Shown one piece after another: positions 46,672 to 56,607 of a DNA stretch of 64,000 bases (its first letter is position 1; each line of letters opens with the position of its first letter). Below the pieces are notes generated by a model that searched no databases, was not told the DNA's origin, and saw only the letters and a program-made list of their open reading frames with translations. Source of the stretch: CAVYXZ01 sp963772595 (GTDB lineage: Bacteria; Chloroflexota; Anaerolineae; Aggregatilineales; Phototrophicaceae); contig CAVYXZ010000010.1 of the NCBI GenBank assembly GCA_963772595.1, forward strand, positions 1 to 64,000, read 5' to 3'. A program made the translations under genes and the position numbers.

Positions 46672-47673
46672 ATGATTGTGAAGAACGTCCGCGCCTACTA
46701 CGCAGTGGACTCCGGCCCCGAAGTCAAGGCGGTTGATGGCGTGACCCTCTCAATTGCGGAGGGCGAAGTGTTCGGCATCGTCGGCGAATCAGGCTGTGGC
46801 AAATCGACCCTTGCCTCGGTCATGTCCCTCACGGCAGACCGCGGGCTAAGAATCAAGAGTGGCGAAGTCATCGTGGACAACCGGGTGCTGCCGCTCACCG
46901 ACCAGAGCAAGGTGGCGCACAGTTGGCACGGCGAAATGGTGGCCCTGCTGCCCCAACGCGCGATGAACTCACTGAACCCAACCATGCGCATACGCAATAT
47001 CATCATCGACGTCGTGCGCGCCCACAATCCCGGCGTAAAACCGGAGGATGCCGTTCACATGGCGCGTGAACGCCTCGACTTGCTTGGTCTGCCGGTTCGT
47101 GTGATCGAGAGTTACCCGCACCAGTTGAGCGGTGGAATGCGCCAGCGCGTCGTGGCGGTGATCTCGACCATGCTGAATCCAAGGGTGTTGATCGCGGATG
47201 AACCCACATCGGCGCTGGATGTGTCGTCCCAGAAACAGTTCATTGAACTGCTGGTGCAGCTTCTGGAGCGCCAGTTCATTGGCCGGGTCGTATACATCAC
47301 CCATGACCTGCCGATGCTGAGCAATATCGCTAACCGTATCGCCGTGATGTATGCGGGCAAGATCGCCGAAATTGGCACGACCGAAGAGATCATCGAGCGC
47401 CCCAGGCATCCTTATACAAAGGCTTTGATTGCTTCGACACTTGACCTGGACGAGCGGGTCCGTCAGCAGCAGATGGAGGGGATTCAGGGCGCTCCGCCCG
47501 ATTTGCGTTACCCGCCAAGCGGCTGTCGTTTCCATCCACGCTGTGCCTATGCCATGCCAATCTGTTCCGAGGAGGAGCCGCCGATTATCGGAAATGAAGA
47601 GCGTTTCGCGGCCTGCTGGTGGGTGAAAGATCAGATGGAAAATAACGGTATGAAAAAGGCAGAGCAATCATGA
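46672..47673 (+). CDS. Opp/Dpp-type ABC ATP-binding protein (DppD type)
   Basis: 333 residues: Walker A GESGCGKSTLAS, Q-loop in LLPQRAMNSLNP, signature LSGGMRQRV, Walker B LIADEPTSALD, switch His in YITHDLPM. It ends with the oligopeptide-transporter C-terminal region containing cysteines (GCRFHPRCAYAMPIC) seen in DppD/OppD. Its last codons overlap the next ATPase gene by four bases. Confidence 0.94.
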   Translation: MIVKNVRAYYAVDSGPEVKAVDGVTLSIAEGEVFGIVGESGCGKSTLASVMSLTADRGLRIKSGEVIVDNRVLPLTDQSKVAHSWHGEMVALLPQRAMNSLNPTMRIRNIIIDVVRAHNPGVKPEDAVHMARERLDLLGLPVRVIESYPHQLSGGMRQRVVAVISTMLNPRVLIADEPTSALDVSSQKQFIELLVQLLERQFIGRVVYITHDLPMLSNIANRIAVMYAGKIAEIGTTEEIIERPRHPYTKALIASTLDLDERVRQQQMEGIQGAPPDLRYPPSGCRFHPRCAYAMPICSEEEPPIIGNEERFAACWWVKDQMENNGMKKAEQS

Positions 47674-48482
47674 TCGACACGACCGCAGCGCCTCTGCTGG
47701 AAGTCAAAAATCTCTCGCGTTCATTTGGTCATGGCGACCAGGTAGTCAACGCGGTGAAAAACGTCTCCTTCGATATTCAACGGGGTGAGGTGCTGTCCGT
47801 TGTCGGCGAAAGTGGCAGCGGCAAGTCTACCCTGGCCCGGCTTATCCTGCGGCTGCTCGACCCAACTGCCGGGCAGATTTTCCTGCATGGCGAAGAAATC
47901 ACCGCGCTTCGTCGCCGCAGAGCGCTGAAATCATACTGGCAGAATGTCCAGGGCATCTTTCAGGATTCCTTCGCGGCCTTCAACCAGTTCTATACCGTGC
48001 GCCGTGCGATGGAGAAATCGCTGAATGTCCTGGACAAACGCCCACCCAACGACGAGTGTAAGCAGCGCATTGAGGATGCGCTCCGGGAGGTGGGGCTGGA
48101 GGCGGACACCATGCTGGACAAACGTGGGCATGAACTCTCCGGCGGGCAGCTTCAGCGTGTCATGATCGCGCGGGCCTTGGTGGTCGGACCGGAACTGCTG
48201 ATCGCCGACGAGCCAACCAGTATGCTGGATGCCTCGCTGCGGGTGACGGTGCTGAATGTGCTCATGGGCCTGCGCGAGCATCACAACATGAGCGTCCTGT
48301 TCATCACGCACGACCTGGGCCAGGCCTATTACGTCAGCGACCGGGTGCTGGTGATGTATCAGGGGGAACTGGTCGAGCAAGGCCCGGTGGATCAGGTACT
48401 GGCATCGCCTCAGCACGAATACACCCAGCGCTTGCTGGCCGATGTGCCCCGCTTGCACGGGAAAATCAGTGTATCGTCATAG
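47670..48482 (+). CDS. Opp/Dpp-type ABC ATP-binding protein (DppF type)
   Basis: 270 residues: Walker A GESGSGKSTLAR, Q-loop IFQDSFAAFNQF, signature LSGGQLQRVM, Walker B LIADEPTSMLDASL, switch His FITHDLGQ. Slightly short, since the C-terminal cysteine region of DppF is absent. Completes the importer; the GH3 gene starts 87 bp downstream. Confidence 0.93.
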   Translation: MIDTTAAPLLEVKNLSRSFGHGDQVVNAVKNVSFDIQRGEVLSVVGESGSGKSTLARLILRLLDPTAGQIFLHGEEITALRRRRALKSYWQNVQGIFQDSFAAFNQFYTVRRAMEKSLNVLDKRPPNDECKQRIEDALREVGLEADTMLDKRGHELSGGQLQRVMIARALVVGPELLIADEPTSMLDASLRVTVLNVLMGLREHHNMSVLFITHDLGQAYYVSDRVLVMYQGELVEQGPVDQVLASPQHEYTQRLLADVPRLHGKISVSS

Positions 48483-48568
48483 CACCATACTGACTGCGGC
48501 ATCCTTGTATTTGCCCGTGCGATGTCTGCTTTTTCATTGATGTGATGTCTTCAGGGAAAGAACGAACC

Positions 48569-51044
48569 ATGAATGCTGAACAAATGGAACACATCATCTG
48601 TGAGATGACGCTCGAAGAAAAGGTGCTGGTCCTGGCAGGTGCCGATAACTGGTACACCGAGCCAGTCGAACGCCTGGGAATCCCGGCCATTAAGACCACC
48701 GACGGTCCCAATGGCGCGCGCGGCGAGGGACGCTTCGATACCGCTGTGCCGGGAGCCTGTTTTCCGGTCGGGATCGCGCTCGGTGCGACCTGGAATACCG
48801 AACTGCTGGAGCAAATCGGCGGCGCGCTGGCGGAAGAATGCAAGTCAAAGGGCGCGCACGTCCTGTTAGCGCCTACGGTCAATATCCACCGCTCAACGCT
48901 GAGCGGGCGCAACTTTGAGTGCTATTCCGAAGACCCTCACCTGACCACTGAACTGGCACTGGCTTACATCAAAGGCCTGCAAGACCAGGGCATTGGCGCG
49001 ACGATCAAGCATTTCGTCTGCAACGACTTCGAGTTTGAGCGCAGATCGATCAGCAGCGAAGTTGATGAGCGTACCCTGCGCGAAATCTACCTGCCCCCCT
49101 TCAAGGCAGCGGTCAAAAAGGGCCATGTCTGGGCGATTATGTCGGCCTATAACCGGTTGAACGGCACCCATTGCAGTTGCAATGCCTTTACGCTGCAAAC
49201 GATTTTGCGCGACGAGTGGGGCTTCGACGGCCTGGTGATGTCGGATTGGTGGGGCACCAAAAGCACCGCGCAGTCAGTGAATGCCGGGCAGGATCTGGAA
49301 ATGCCGGGGCCGCCGCTCTATCGTGGCGAAAAGCTGCTGCAAGCGGTCAAAGATGGCGAAGTCACCGAGGCGACGCTCGACGACGCGAATCCTCAACCTG
49401 CTGCGCCTGATCGACCGCGTGGGCGCGTTTGACAATCCGGAAATTCCGGCAGAACGCACGCTGGATCGCCCGGAAGACCGCGCGCTGATCCGTCAGGCGG
49501 GTGCGGAGGCGGCGGTGCTGTTGAAGAATGACGGCGTGCTGCCCCTGGACACAGGGCGACTGCAAAAGCTGGCAGTCATCGGCCCCAACGCCAAAACGGC
49601 TCAGTTTATGGGCGGGGGCAGCGCTCTGCTGAAACCGCTTTACAGCGTCACCCCTTACGAGGGCATCGTGAACCACGTTCCTGAAACAGTGGAAGTGGGC
49701 TATGCGATAGGCTGCACCAATCACCGCAAACTGCCGCCGATGGACATTAGCTGGTTCGAAGGCGGCGCGCTGCACGGCGACTATTTCAACAGTCTCGATC
49801 TCAGCGGCGAGGTGGTCGCGCAGGTCGAATTGCCCTCCACGCAGATCGTCTGGTTTGGCTCGCTGGTGCCGAAAGCGATTGACCAGAATCACTTCTCAGC
49901 GCGGCTCAACGGCCAGTTTAGCGTCCCCGAAGATGGCACCTACGTCATATCGCTGTGGTGTTCGGGCAAAGCACGGATGACCATTAACGGCAGCGCTACG
50001 GCGGATAACTGGACACAGCCCGCCACTGGCCCAATCACCTGGGGCGAAGGGTCCGGTGAAGCTTTCGTGGAGATTAAGCTGGCTGCCGGTCAGAAGCACT
50101 CGCTGCTGATCGAGTACTCCAGCGAAAACACAGACCGGCGGAGCAGCATACGTCTCGGCTGCTTTGTCCCCCTGCCCGACGATGCCATTGAACAGGCCGC
50201 CGCGCTGGCCGCCGAGTCGGATGTGGCCCTGGTCTTTGTGGGCCTGACGAACGAATGGGAGAGCGAAGGCTTCGACCGTCATGATATTGACCTTGTCGGG
50301 CGGCAGGTCGAACTCATTGAGCAGGTTGCGGCGGCCAATCCCAATACGGTTGTGGTGTTGCAAACTGGCTCGCCGGTGACTATGCCCTGGTTAGACAAGG
50401 TGGCGGCGCTGGTGCAGGCCTGGTATCCGGGTCAGGAATGCGGCAACGCGATTGCCGATGTGCTGTTCGGCGATGTGCCGCCCTCTGGCAGGCTGCCGCA
50501 GACCTTCTTGCAGCGCATCGAAGATAACCCGGCCTTCATCAACTATCCCGGCGAGAACGGCAGAGTGCGCTACGGCGAAGGGATTTTCGTCGGCTACCGC
50601 TATTACGATAAGAAGCGCATTGAACCGCTGTTCCCCTTCGGCTTCGGCCTGACCTACACCACATTCGAGTACAGCAACCTGCGTTTGAGTGCCGATTCAC
50701 TACATCCGAAGGACAGGTTGGAAGTGCTGCTCGACATCACCAACAGCGGACCCTGCGCCGGGCAGGAAGTTGTGCAATTGTATGTCCACGATCCACAATC
50801 CCAGGTGATGCGTCCCGAAAAAGAGTTGAAGGCCTTCACCAAGATCGCGTTGCAACCGCAGGAGACCCGCACGGTGCGCTTGACTCTGGATCGTGCGGCC
50901 TTTGCCTTCTTCGACGATCTGAAACGCGCCTGGGTGGCCGAGGCCGGAGAATATGACCTTCTCATCGGTGCATCGTCCCGCGATATTCGGGTTTCCGCTG
51001 CTGTCACCCTGACCGATACGCTGATATTCGACCCGGCGGTATGA
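48569..51044 (+). CDS. Glycoside hydrolase family 3 beta-glucosidase with PA14 domain, one frameshift
   Basis: About 825 residues. The N-terminal barrel has TTDGPNGARG, NFECYSEDPHL, TIKHFVCNDFE and the nucleophile Asp in GLVMSDWWGT. The frame shifts near 49385 and goes on RILNLLRLIDRVGAFD, then AAVLLKNDGVLPLD and IGPNAK (second domain). An inserted PA14-like domain (residues about 390-540) begins near GGALHGDYFNSLD. The end is a fibronectin-III-like domain (GFGLTYTTFEYSNL, then LYVHDPQS). ATG 48569 has a GGGAAAG site. No signal peptide, so it is probably cytoplasmic and acts on oligosaccharides brought in by the upstream importer. Confidence 0.92.
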
Positions 51045-51068
51045 TCGTACTGCCCAAATGTTCACGAT

Positions 51069-51092
51069 GCTGCCCTCCATGCTGAGGGCAGC
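51069..51092 (+). terminator. Hairpin downstream of GH3 gene
   Basis: A perfect 9-bp stem GCTGCCCTC/GAGGGCAGC with a 6-base loop, 24 bases after the GH3 stop. It has no T-tract but marks the likely end of the LacI operon. Confidence 0.55.
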
Positions 51093-51251
51093 AGATTCAC
51101 GACTGACCAGTTAATCCCAAAACTGTTAGGGGACAACGTTGACCGGTGCGAGCGCATCGTGAGATTTATCCTGCGCTGAAGGACATGCGTATCAAGGACT
51201 CTAGACTGACTTTACACATAACAATTTCTCAACATTGGCTGGGGCAGGGTC

Positions 51252-52313
51252 ATGTTACACTTCAACAAAAATACAGGATGGATGTCCCTGATGAATCCAG
51301 CATACAGCACAGATCCAAACGCTCTCGAACCAATGACCGTCATTCAGGTGATTGATCGCACATTTCGAATCTATAGAGACCACTTTATTGCATTTATTGG
51401 CATGGTAGCCATTATTACAGTGCCACTCACACTGATCGACTACGTTCTAACCAGCGATACAGCAGCTTCATTGACACAGGCACAGGCAGCCACGGTGGGT
51501 TTTGACATTCCGCGAGGCGTCTGGTTAGGTCTTATTCTTAGCATAATCATGCTGATTATTCAGAGTATCGTCGTAAATGGGCTGATAACCCACATCTCTT
51601 CAGAGTATCATTTGGGGCGCAAAATAGGGATTGGCGAGGCGTTCTCAGAAGCACGTGGACGCCTTTGGCCTCTCACACTGGCATTGTTGTTGATCGGCGT
51701 AATATTCATCGGCTCCATGATCCTGCTGGGTGTGGTTTCCGCCCTGTGTGCTGTTGCCCTTATTCTCTTCCCGATTATCGCATATCTGGTAATGACTGTG
51801 TATTTTTACATTGTGCCGGTTATGATCCTGGAGCGGGTCAACGTTAACGCCGGTATATCCAGAGCAATGTATCTGGGGAAACAGCGATTCTGGCCGACGA
51901 TTGGACTCTTCCTTCTCATCTATATCATGATCGTACTCATTAGCACGATTATTAGTGTCGTTTTGAGCCTTGTCACTCGCGGAGTGAGTCAAACTGGCTT
52001 CTACAGCGGTACAGACTTAGTTTCAACCTTAGCGGAAATGGTTGTAAATATATTCGTCACGCCGATACTGCCGATTGCGTTAACCATTATGTACTACGAC
52101 ATACGGGTGCGCATAGAAGGTTTGGATTTTGCGCTGGCTTCACTTGACAAGGCGAACCCAAGGCCCTTCGATCTTGAATCCCCACAACCGTCCCAACGAT
52201 TTATTACCGGGAAGGACATCAGAAACATTGTATTGCTGGTCGTTGGTTTCGCCGCCCTCTTTCTCGTGCTTGGCGTACTTGGCGCGGGCCTGGGAAGCCT
52301 GCTCATACGATGA
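51252..52313 (+). CDS. Polytopic membrane protein (glycerophosphodiester-phosphodiesterase-membrane-domain-like)
   Basis: Up to 353 residues. After the opener MTVIQVIDRTFRIYRDHF come six to seven hydrophobic helices, including GVWLGLILSIIMLIIQSIVV and IGLFLLIYIMIVLISTII, with a soluble loop near DIRVRIEGLDFALASL. This matches a family of six-helix membrane proteins often found with DUF4129 genes; no enzymatic residues are visible. The start is uncertain (51252, or the ATG 13 codons later). Its stop overlaps the DUF4129 start by four bases, so it heads the MoxR-linked operon. Confidence 0.75.
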   Translation: MLHFNKNTGWMSLMNPAYSTDPNALEPMTVIQVIDRTFRIYRDHFIAFIGMVAIITVPLTLIDYVLTSDTAASLTQAQAATVGFDIPRGVWLGLILSIIMLIIQSIVVNGLITHISSEYHLGRKIGIGEAFSEARGRLWPLTLALLLIGVIFIGSMILLGVVSALCAVALILFPIIAYLVMTVYFYIVPVMILERVNVNAGISRAMYLGKQRFWPTIGLFLLIYIMIVLISTIISVVLSLVTRGVSQTGFYSGTDLVSTLAEMVVNIFVTPILPIALTIMYYDIRVRIEGLDFALASLDKANPRPFDLESPQPSQRFITGKDIRNIVLLVVGFAALFLVLGVLGAGLGSLLIR

Positions 52314-53176
52314 TACGTTCGTTCGTGCCGATAGCGGTCATGTGGTTTGTCAGCATGTCGCCAATTGCCCAGTCGCCAATTGATCTTGCGGGCTATTGGT
52401 CCCTGCTTGCTGAGACCAATACTCTGTTGCAGTCTGGGGCCGCTAACGTACCCGAACAAATCGCCGCGCTGTGGCAAGGCGTTGAGACGGTGCAACTGGA
52501 TGACGGGCAGATTGTCGCCGTCGATACGGATTGGCTCTTCGATACGGATCTGGATCGCTTGCATCGAAGAGTGCAGGCCATGTTGGATGCCACCAATGAA
52601 TCGGATGTGCAACCGGGGGCGGCTTCGCTGGCAGACCTGGAACGGGTATTACAGGATGAGCGCTTCCATTATGAAGACAAGCAAAACCTGCCCGAACCCG
52701 TTGATAAAACACCATCGCCATCACTCCAGCTTCCTGCCCCCCTCAGTCAGGTCATCCTGACCGTATTAGGCATCCTTGTGGTGTTGGCGTTGATAATCTA
52801 CGTTAGCCGTGAATTGAGTATCCAGCGCTACCATCAAGAATCACCGGACCCGGAAGAAGACCCGACGACATCGGAAGATGCACAGGCGCGGGCCGCAGCC
52901 TCTGAAACTGAACGGGACTACCGTGTCGCCATACGCTACCTCTATTTGTCGAGCCTCCTGCTCCTGGATGAACGCGGCATCATTCGCTATCATCCGACCC
53001 AAACCAATATCGAGCACTTAGGACAGCTCCACGACCAGCCGCAGCTGTACGAGTTGCTGAGCCAGATTGTGGATACATTCGACCACGTCTGGTATGGCTT
53101 TTTCCAGATCGACGAGGGTGGCTACATCCAGTTCAAACAGCATATCCAACAGCTTGAAGGCCTCACTGCGACGTGA
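52310..53176 (+). CDS. DUF4129-domain membrane protein
   Basis: 288 residues. There is a short N-terminal hydrophobic segment, an extracytoplasmic helical region, one central membrane helix (VILTVLGILVVLALIIYV), and a C-terminal DUF4129 domain (DYRVAIRYLYLSSLLLLDERG, then YGFFQIDEGGY). DUF4129 proteins are constant partners of MoxR/DUF58 clusters; the function is not established. Four-base overlaps with the genes on both sides show tight coupling. Confidence 0.85.
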   Translation: MIRSFVPIAVMWFVSMSPIAQSPIDLAGYWSLLAETNTLLQSGAANVPEQIAALWQGVETVQLDDGQIVAVDTDWLFDTDLDRLHRRVQAMLDATNESDVQPGAASLADLERVLQDERFHYEDKQNLPEPVDKTPSPSLQLPAPLSQVILTVLGILVVLALIIYVSRELSIQRYHQESPDPEEDPTTSEDAQARAAASETERDYRVAIRYLYLSSLLLLDERGIIRYHPTQTNIEHLGQLHDQPQLYELLSQIVDTFDHVWYGFFQIDEGGYIQFKQHIQQLEGLTAT

Positions 53177-54306
53177 AACGGCTGACAGACACGCAGTATC
53201 TTATCCTGGGCCTGATCGGCATTGTTGCAGTGGCCTATTTCCTCGCGCTGGTCAATCCATCTGGGCCAGGAGCAGGGCCATTAAGCGCCCGCAGCGCTGA
53301 CCGTGATGGCGTTCTGGCGCTGCGGCTCTGGTTGGAAGAAAGTCATTATGTCGTCCGCACGTTTACCGATGACGTGCGTTTGAATGATCTGAGGCTGCTC
53401 TTTGTCCTGAATCCGCCGGTTCCATACACAGAGACCGATATACAGGATGTGTGGGATTGGGTTAATCATGGCGGACATCTGATTGTCGCAGGGAACCCTT
53501 TTCGCCTGAGTGACCTGCTGAGCAAATTCGGTGTCTCTTTGGGCGGTTTCTTTGCCGACAACAGCCCGACATCGCTGACAGTCCCCTTGCTAGAGTCACC
53601 AGCAATACAGAATATCTTCCTACAAGGATACTACGAGATCGCCGCTGCGCCTGATGACGCTGTTGTTCACGTGGCCGATGGCACCCATGCCGTGATCGTT
53701 TCATTCAGGCAGGGCAGCGGCAGCGTATGGGTCTCCGGCAGCAGTTACCCCTTTACCAACATGGGTTTGCAAGAGGGTGATAACGCTGGTCTAATACTGA
53801 ATATGCTTGTGGGTTTGCCTCAAGGGGCGGCCATCGGTTTTGACGAAGCACTGCGCTTAGATACTCCGCCGACCTTGCTCAACTGGCTGCTCAGTTCATC
53901 ACCTGGCCTGGGCATTATATTGAGCATGGGATTGACCATGATCTATCTCGTCATGCGTGGGAGGCGATTTGGCCGTCCCATACCACTGCCTGAAGATCGG
54001 CTGCTGCGTGAGCCAGTGGAATATATCCAGGCGATGGCAAATTTATACAGGCGCTCTGGACAGCGATCCGTCATTCTTTCGCACTATAGAAACCAGCTTA
54101 AGCGACACTTATGTGAGCGTTATGGCCTACGGATGAATACGGACGATAATGATCTGATTCATATCGTCGCAGACCGCAACCCGGACGTTGATGAAGCAGA
54201 ACTGAGCAGCCTGTTTCAGCGACTGTCTGCGAAACGCTTCAGCGAACAAGAATTAGTCAGCACTGCATTGGCTGTAGATGAGTGGTCAAGGAGACACATT
54301 GGCTGA
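53173..54306 (+). CDS. DUF4350-domain protein
   Basis: 377 residues. N-terminal helix (LILGLIGIVAVAYFLALV), then a DUF4350-like extracytoplasmic domain (SADRDGVLALRLWLEES, then LRLLFVLNPPVPYTE and GGHLIVAGNPF), a second helix (LGIILSMGLTMIYLVM) and a cytoplasmic tail. The domain resembles glutamine-amidotransferase-like folds used in ABC-associated membrane proteins. It overlaps DUF4129 upstream and the MoxR start downstream. Confidence 0.82.
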   Translation: MKRLTDTQYLILGLIGIVAVAYFLALVNPSGPGAGPLSARSADRDGVLALRLWLEESHYVVRTFTDDVRLNDLRLLFVLNPPVPYTETDIQDVWDWVNHGGHLIVAGNPFRLSDLLSKFGVSLGGFFADNSPTSLTVPLLESPAIQNIFLQGYYEIAAAPDDAVVHVADGTHAVIVSFRQGSGSVWVSGSSYPFTNMGLQEGDNAGLILNMLVGLPQGAAIGFDEALRLDTPPTLLNWLLSSSPGLGIILSMGLTMIYLVMRGRRFGRPIPLPEDRLLREPVEYIQAMANLYRRSGQRSVILSHYRNQLKRHLCERYGLRMNTDDNDLIHIVADRNPDVDEAELSSLFQRLSAKRFSEQELVSTALAVDEWSRRHIG

Positions 54307-55255
54307 AAACACAATGAGAGATTTGATTGAACATTTGCATGAGCAATCCCGGCGTGTCCTGGTTTCGCATGACGACACCATCGAGCTGCTGTTGATCGCC
54401 CTGGTAACGCGCGGCCATGTCCTGCTGGAAGGCCCTCCCGGCACCGCGAAAACGCTGATTGCCAAGACTCTTGCCCGGCTGGTCGCCGCAGACTATGGAC
54501 GCATTCAATTTACGCCCGACTTAATGCCCTCGGATGTGGTCGGTACCGTCGTCTATGATCTGCAATCAGGTCGATTTAACTTGAAACGCGGGCCGATATT
54601 CACTCACATTCTTTTAGCCGATGAAATCAACCGGGCACCCGCAAAAACGCAGGCGGCGCTGTTAGAAGCGATGGAGGAGCGCCAGGTCACGATTGAGGGC
54701 GACACGCAGCCGCTCCCCGAACCATTTTTCGTCCTGGGCACGCAGAACCCGATTGAAATGGACGGCACCTATCCGCTGCCAGAAGCCCAACTCGACCGTT
54801 TCCTGTTCAAGATCAAAGTGGCGTATCTGCCCCATAACGAAGAGGTCGAGGTCTACCGGCGTTATCACCAGGGCTTTGATGCCCATGATTTAGGCAGCGT
54901 AGACCTTACCCCGGTACTCAGACCGGAGCATTTGCAGCGCATCCGGCAGATCGTGCAGCAAGTCCAGGTGGAAGAAGGCGTGCTGAATTATATCTCGCTG
55001 ATCGCCCAGGCAACCCGCACCAGTCCTGACCTGTCGCTCGGTGCCAGCACCCGGGCGGGTGTCGCCCTGCTCATGGCCTCAAAGGCATTCGCGGCACTGC
55101 ATGGCCGCAGCTTTGTCTCGCCAGATGACATCAAGTATCTGGTAGCACCCACATTCCGCCATCGCGTCCATTTGCGGCCAGAGGCTGAGATCGAAGGCCT
55201 GGATGCGGACGCTGTCTTCGAACGCCTGTTGAACCAGATTGAGGTGCCGCGCTAA
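54299..55255 (+). CDS. MoxR-family AAA+ ATPase
   Basis: 318 residues. Walker A GPPGTAKTLIAKTLAR, Walker B ILLADEINRAPAKTQAALLEAMEE, sensor TQNPIEMDGTYPLPEAQLDRF, and GASTRAGVALL toward the lid. TTG 54299 is preferred to GTG 54278: AAGGAG lies six bases upstream and the codon sits in the DUF4350 stop region. MoxR proteins act as chaperone-like ATPases, often with a von-Willebrand-type DUF58 partner, the next gene two bases downstream. Confidence 0.93.
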   Translation: MAENTMRDLIEHLHEQSRRVLVSHDDTIELLLIALVTRGHVLLEGPPGTAKTLIAKTLARLVAADYGRIQFTPDLMPSDVVGTVVYDLQSGRFNLKRGPIFTHILLADEINRAPAKTQAALLEAMEERQVTIEGDTQPLPEPFFVLGTQNPIEMDGTYPLPEAQLDRFLFKIKVAYLPHNEEVEVYRRYHQGFDAHDLGSVDLTPVLRPEHLQRIRQIVQQVQVEEGVLNYISLIAQATRTSPDLSLGASTRAGVALLMASKAFAALHGRSFVSPDDIKYLVAPTFRHRVHLRPEAEIEGLDADAVFERLLNQIEVPR

Positions 55256-55257
55256 CG

Positions 55258-56607
55258 GTGTTGACCTCACGTTTCTATGTGCTGGCCCTGTTTACGCCTG
55301 CCCTGCTCATTTTAGCGGAGTGGCTGCCGTTCTTGAAGCCGGTCGCCCTGCTCTATGGCGCAGGCCTCTTGTGGCTGCTGTGGTTAGACCGGCGTTACGC
55401 AGGCGGTGTGGACCAGTTCCATATTGAGCGAGTGCATGATAGTAAGCTCTCCTTAGGCGCAGCCAATCGTATTCGAATACGAATTAAATCGCGAGCACCA
55501 CGTCCTGTGTCCCTGTCGATACGGGATGAAATCCCCCTGCTGTTCAATGTGGATACCGGGGTCGAAGGGGCCGCTCTGCTTAAAACAATCCTCCCCGCTC
55601 ATGGACGCACAGAACTGCGTTATAGCGTACGTCCTGTAAAGCGCGGCGATTTCACATTCGGCGATTTGAACCTGCGTTGGAACAGCCCCATTAATCTGTA
55701 CACCCGGCAGGCCACTGTTCCGGCGGAAGTGCAGGTCAAGGTTTACCCCAACCTGCATGAGATCAAGAAATACGATCTGCTGGCGCGACGCGATCAGTTA
55801 GCCGAAATGGGGATTCATGATATTCGAATGCGCGGTGAAGGCACCACTTTCGAGAGCTTGCGAGATTACACACCGGATGATCCCTATCGAAGCATTAACT
55901 GGAAGGCCACCGCGCGCCGTGGCAAGCCCATCAGCACCGATTATGAGCCAGAGCGCAGCCAGCGCGTGCTGATTGCCCTCGACATCGGGCGGATGATGCG
56001 CAGCCCGATCCGTGTCGAAGAACCCGACGGGATCACCTGGAACATGGCGAAGGTCGATTTTGTCATCAACAGCGTCCTGCTGTTTGCCTATGTGGCGACG
56101 TTGCGGCGGGATGAGGTCGGTCTGTTGGTTTTTGCCGATCACGTCCAGCAGTATCTGGCAACCGCTGGCGGAAAATCTCAGTTCCACAAGATATTAGAGG
56201 CCATGTATGCCCTTCAAAGTCAATCGGTGGAGGCGGATTACGCGGAAGCCATTAACTACCTGAGGGTACGCAACCGCAAACGTGCTCTGGTCACTATTTT
56301 TACGGACTTGAGTGGTTCGCGCGCATCGGATGCACTGGCACACTATGTTCCAATGCTTGCACCGCGCCACTTGCCAATGGTAGTGACCATTCGTGACCCG
56401 GCCCTGAGCGAGGAAGCCCAGCAGAGACCGGACTCATCGGATACGGTCTACCGGCGTGCGGTAGCTGAACAACTGATTGATGAGCGCCAACACCTGATGG
56501 AGACGCTCAAACAGCGCGGCGTTTTGACCCTGGATGTTCCAGCAGAAAAACTCACGATGGCGGTGGTCAGCCGCTATCTGGAACTCAAGTCGCGTCTAAT
56601 GATCTGA
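55258..56607 (+). CDS. DUF58 (VWA-like) membrane protein
   Basis: 449 residues. Two N-terminal membrane helices are followed by a beta-rich part (SLSIRDEIPLLF) and the DUF58 signature (TFESLRDYTPDDPYRSINWKATARR). Last comes a VWA-like domain with a degenerate MIDAS (VLIALDIGRMM, TIFTDLSGS). The classical DXSXS is altered to DIGRM, so metal binding may be weak. It partners MoxR. Its 3' end overlaps the convergent RDD gene by 23 bp. Confidence 0.9.
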   Translation: MLTSRFYVLALFTPALLILAEWLPFLKPVALLYGAGLLWLLWLDRRYAGGVDQFHIERVHDSKLSLGAANRIRIRIKSRAPRPVSLSIRDEIPLLFNVDTGVEGAALLKTILPAHGRTELRYSVRPVKRGDFTFGDLNLRWNSPINLYTRQATVPAEVQVKVYPNLHEIKKYDLLARRDQLAEMGIHDIRMRGEGTTFESLRDYTPDDPYRSINWKATARRGKPISTDYEPERSQRVLIALDIGRMMRSPIRVEEPDGITWNMAKVDFVINSVLLFAYVATLRRDEVGLLVFADHVQQYLATAGGKSQFHKILEAMYALQSQSVEADYAEAINYLRVRNRKRALVTIFTDLSGSRASDALAHYVPMLAPRHLPMVVTIRDPALSEEAQQRPDSSDTVYRRAVAEQLIDERQHLMETLKQRGVLTLDVPAEKLTMAVVSRYLELKSRLMI

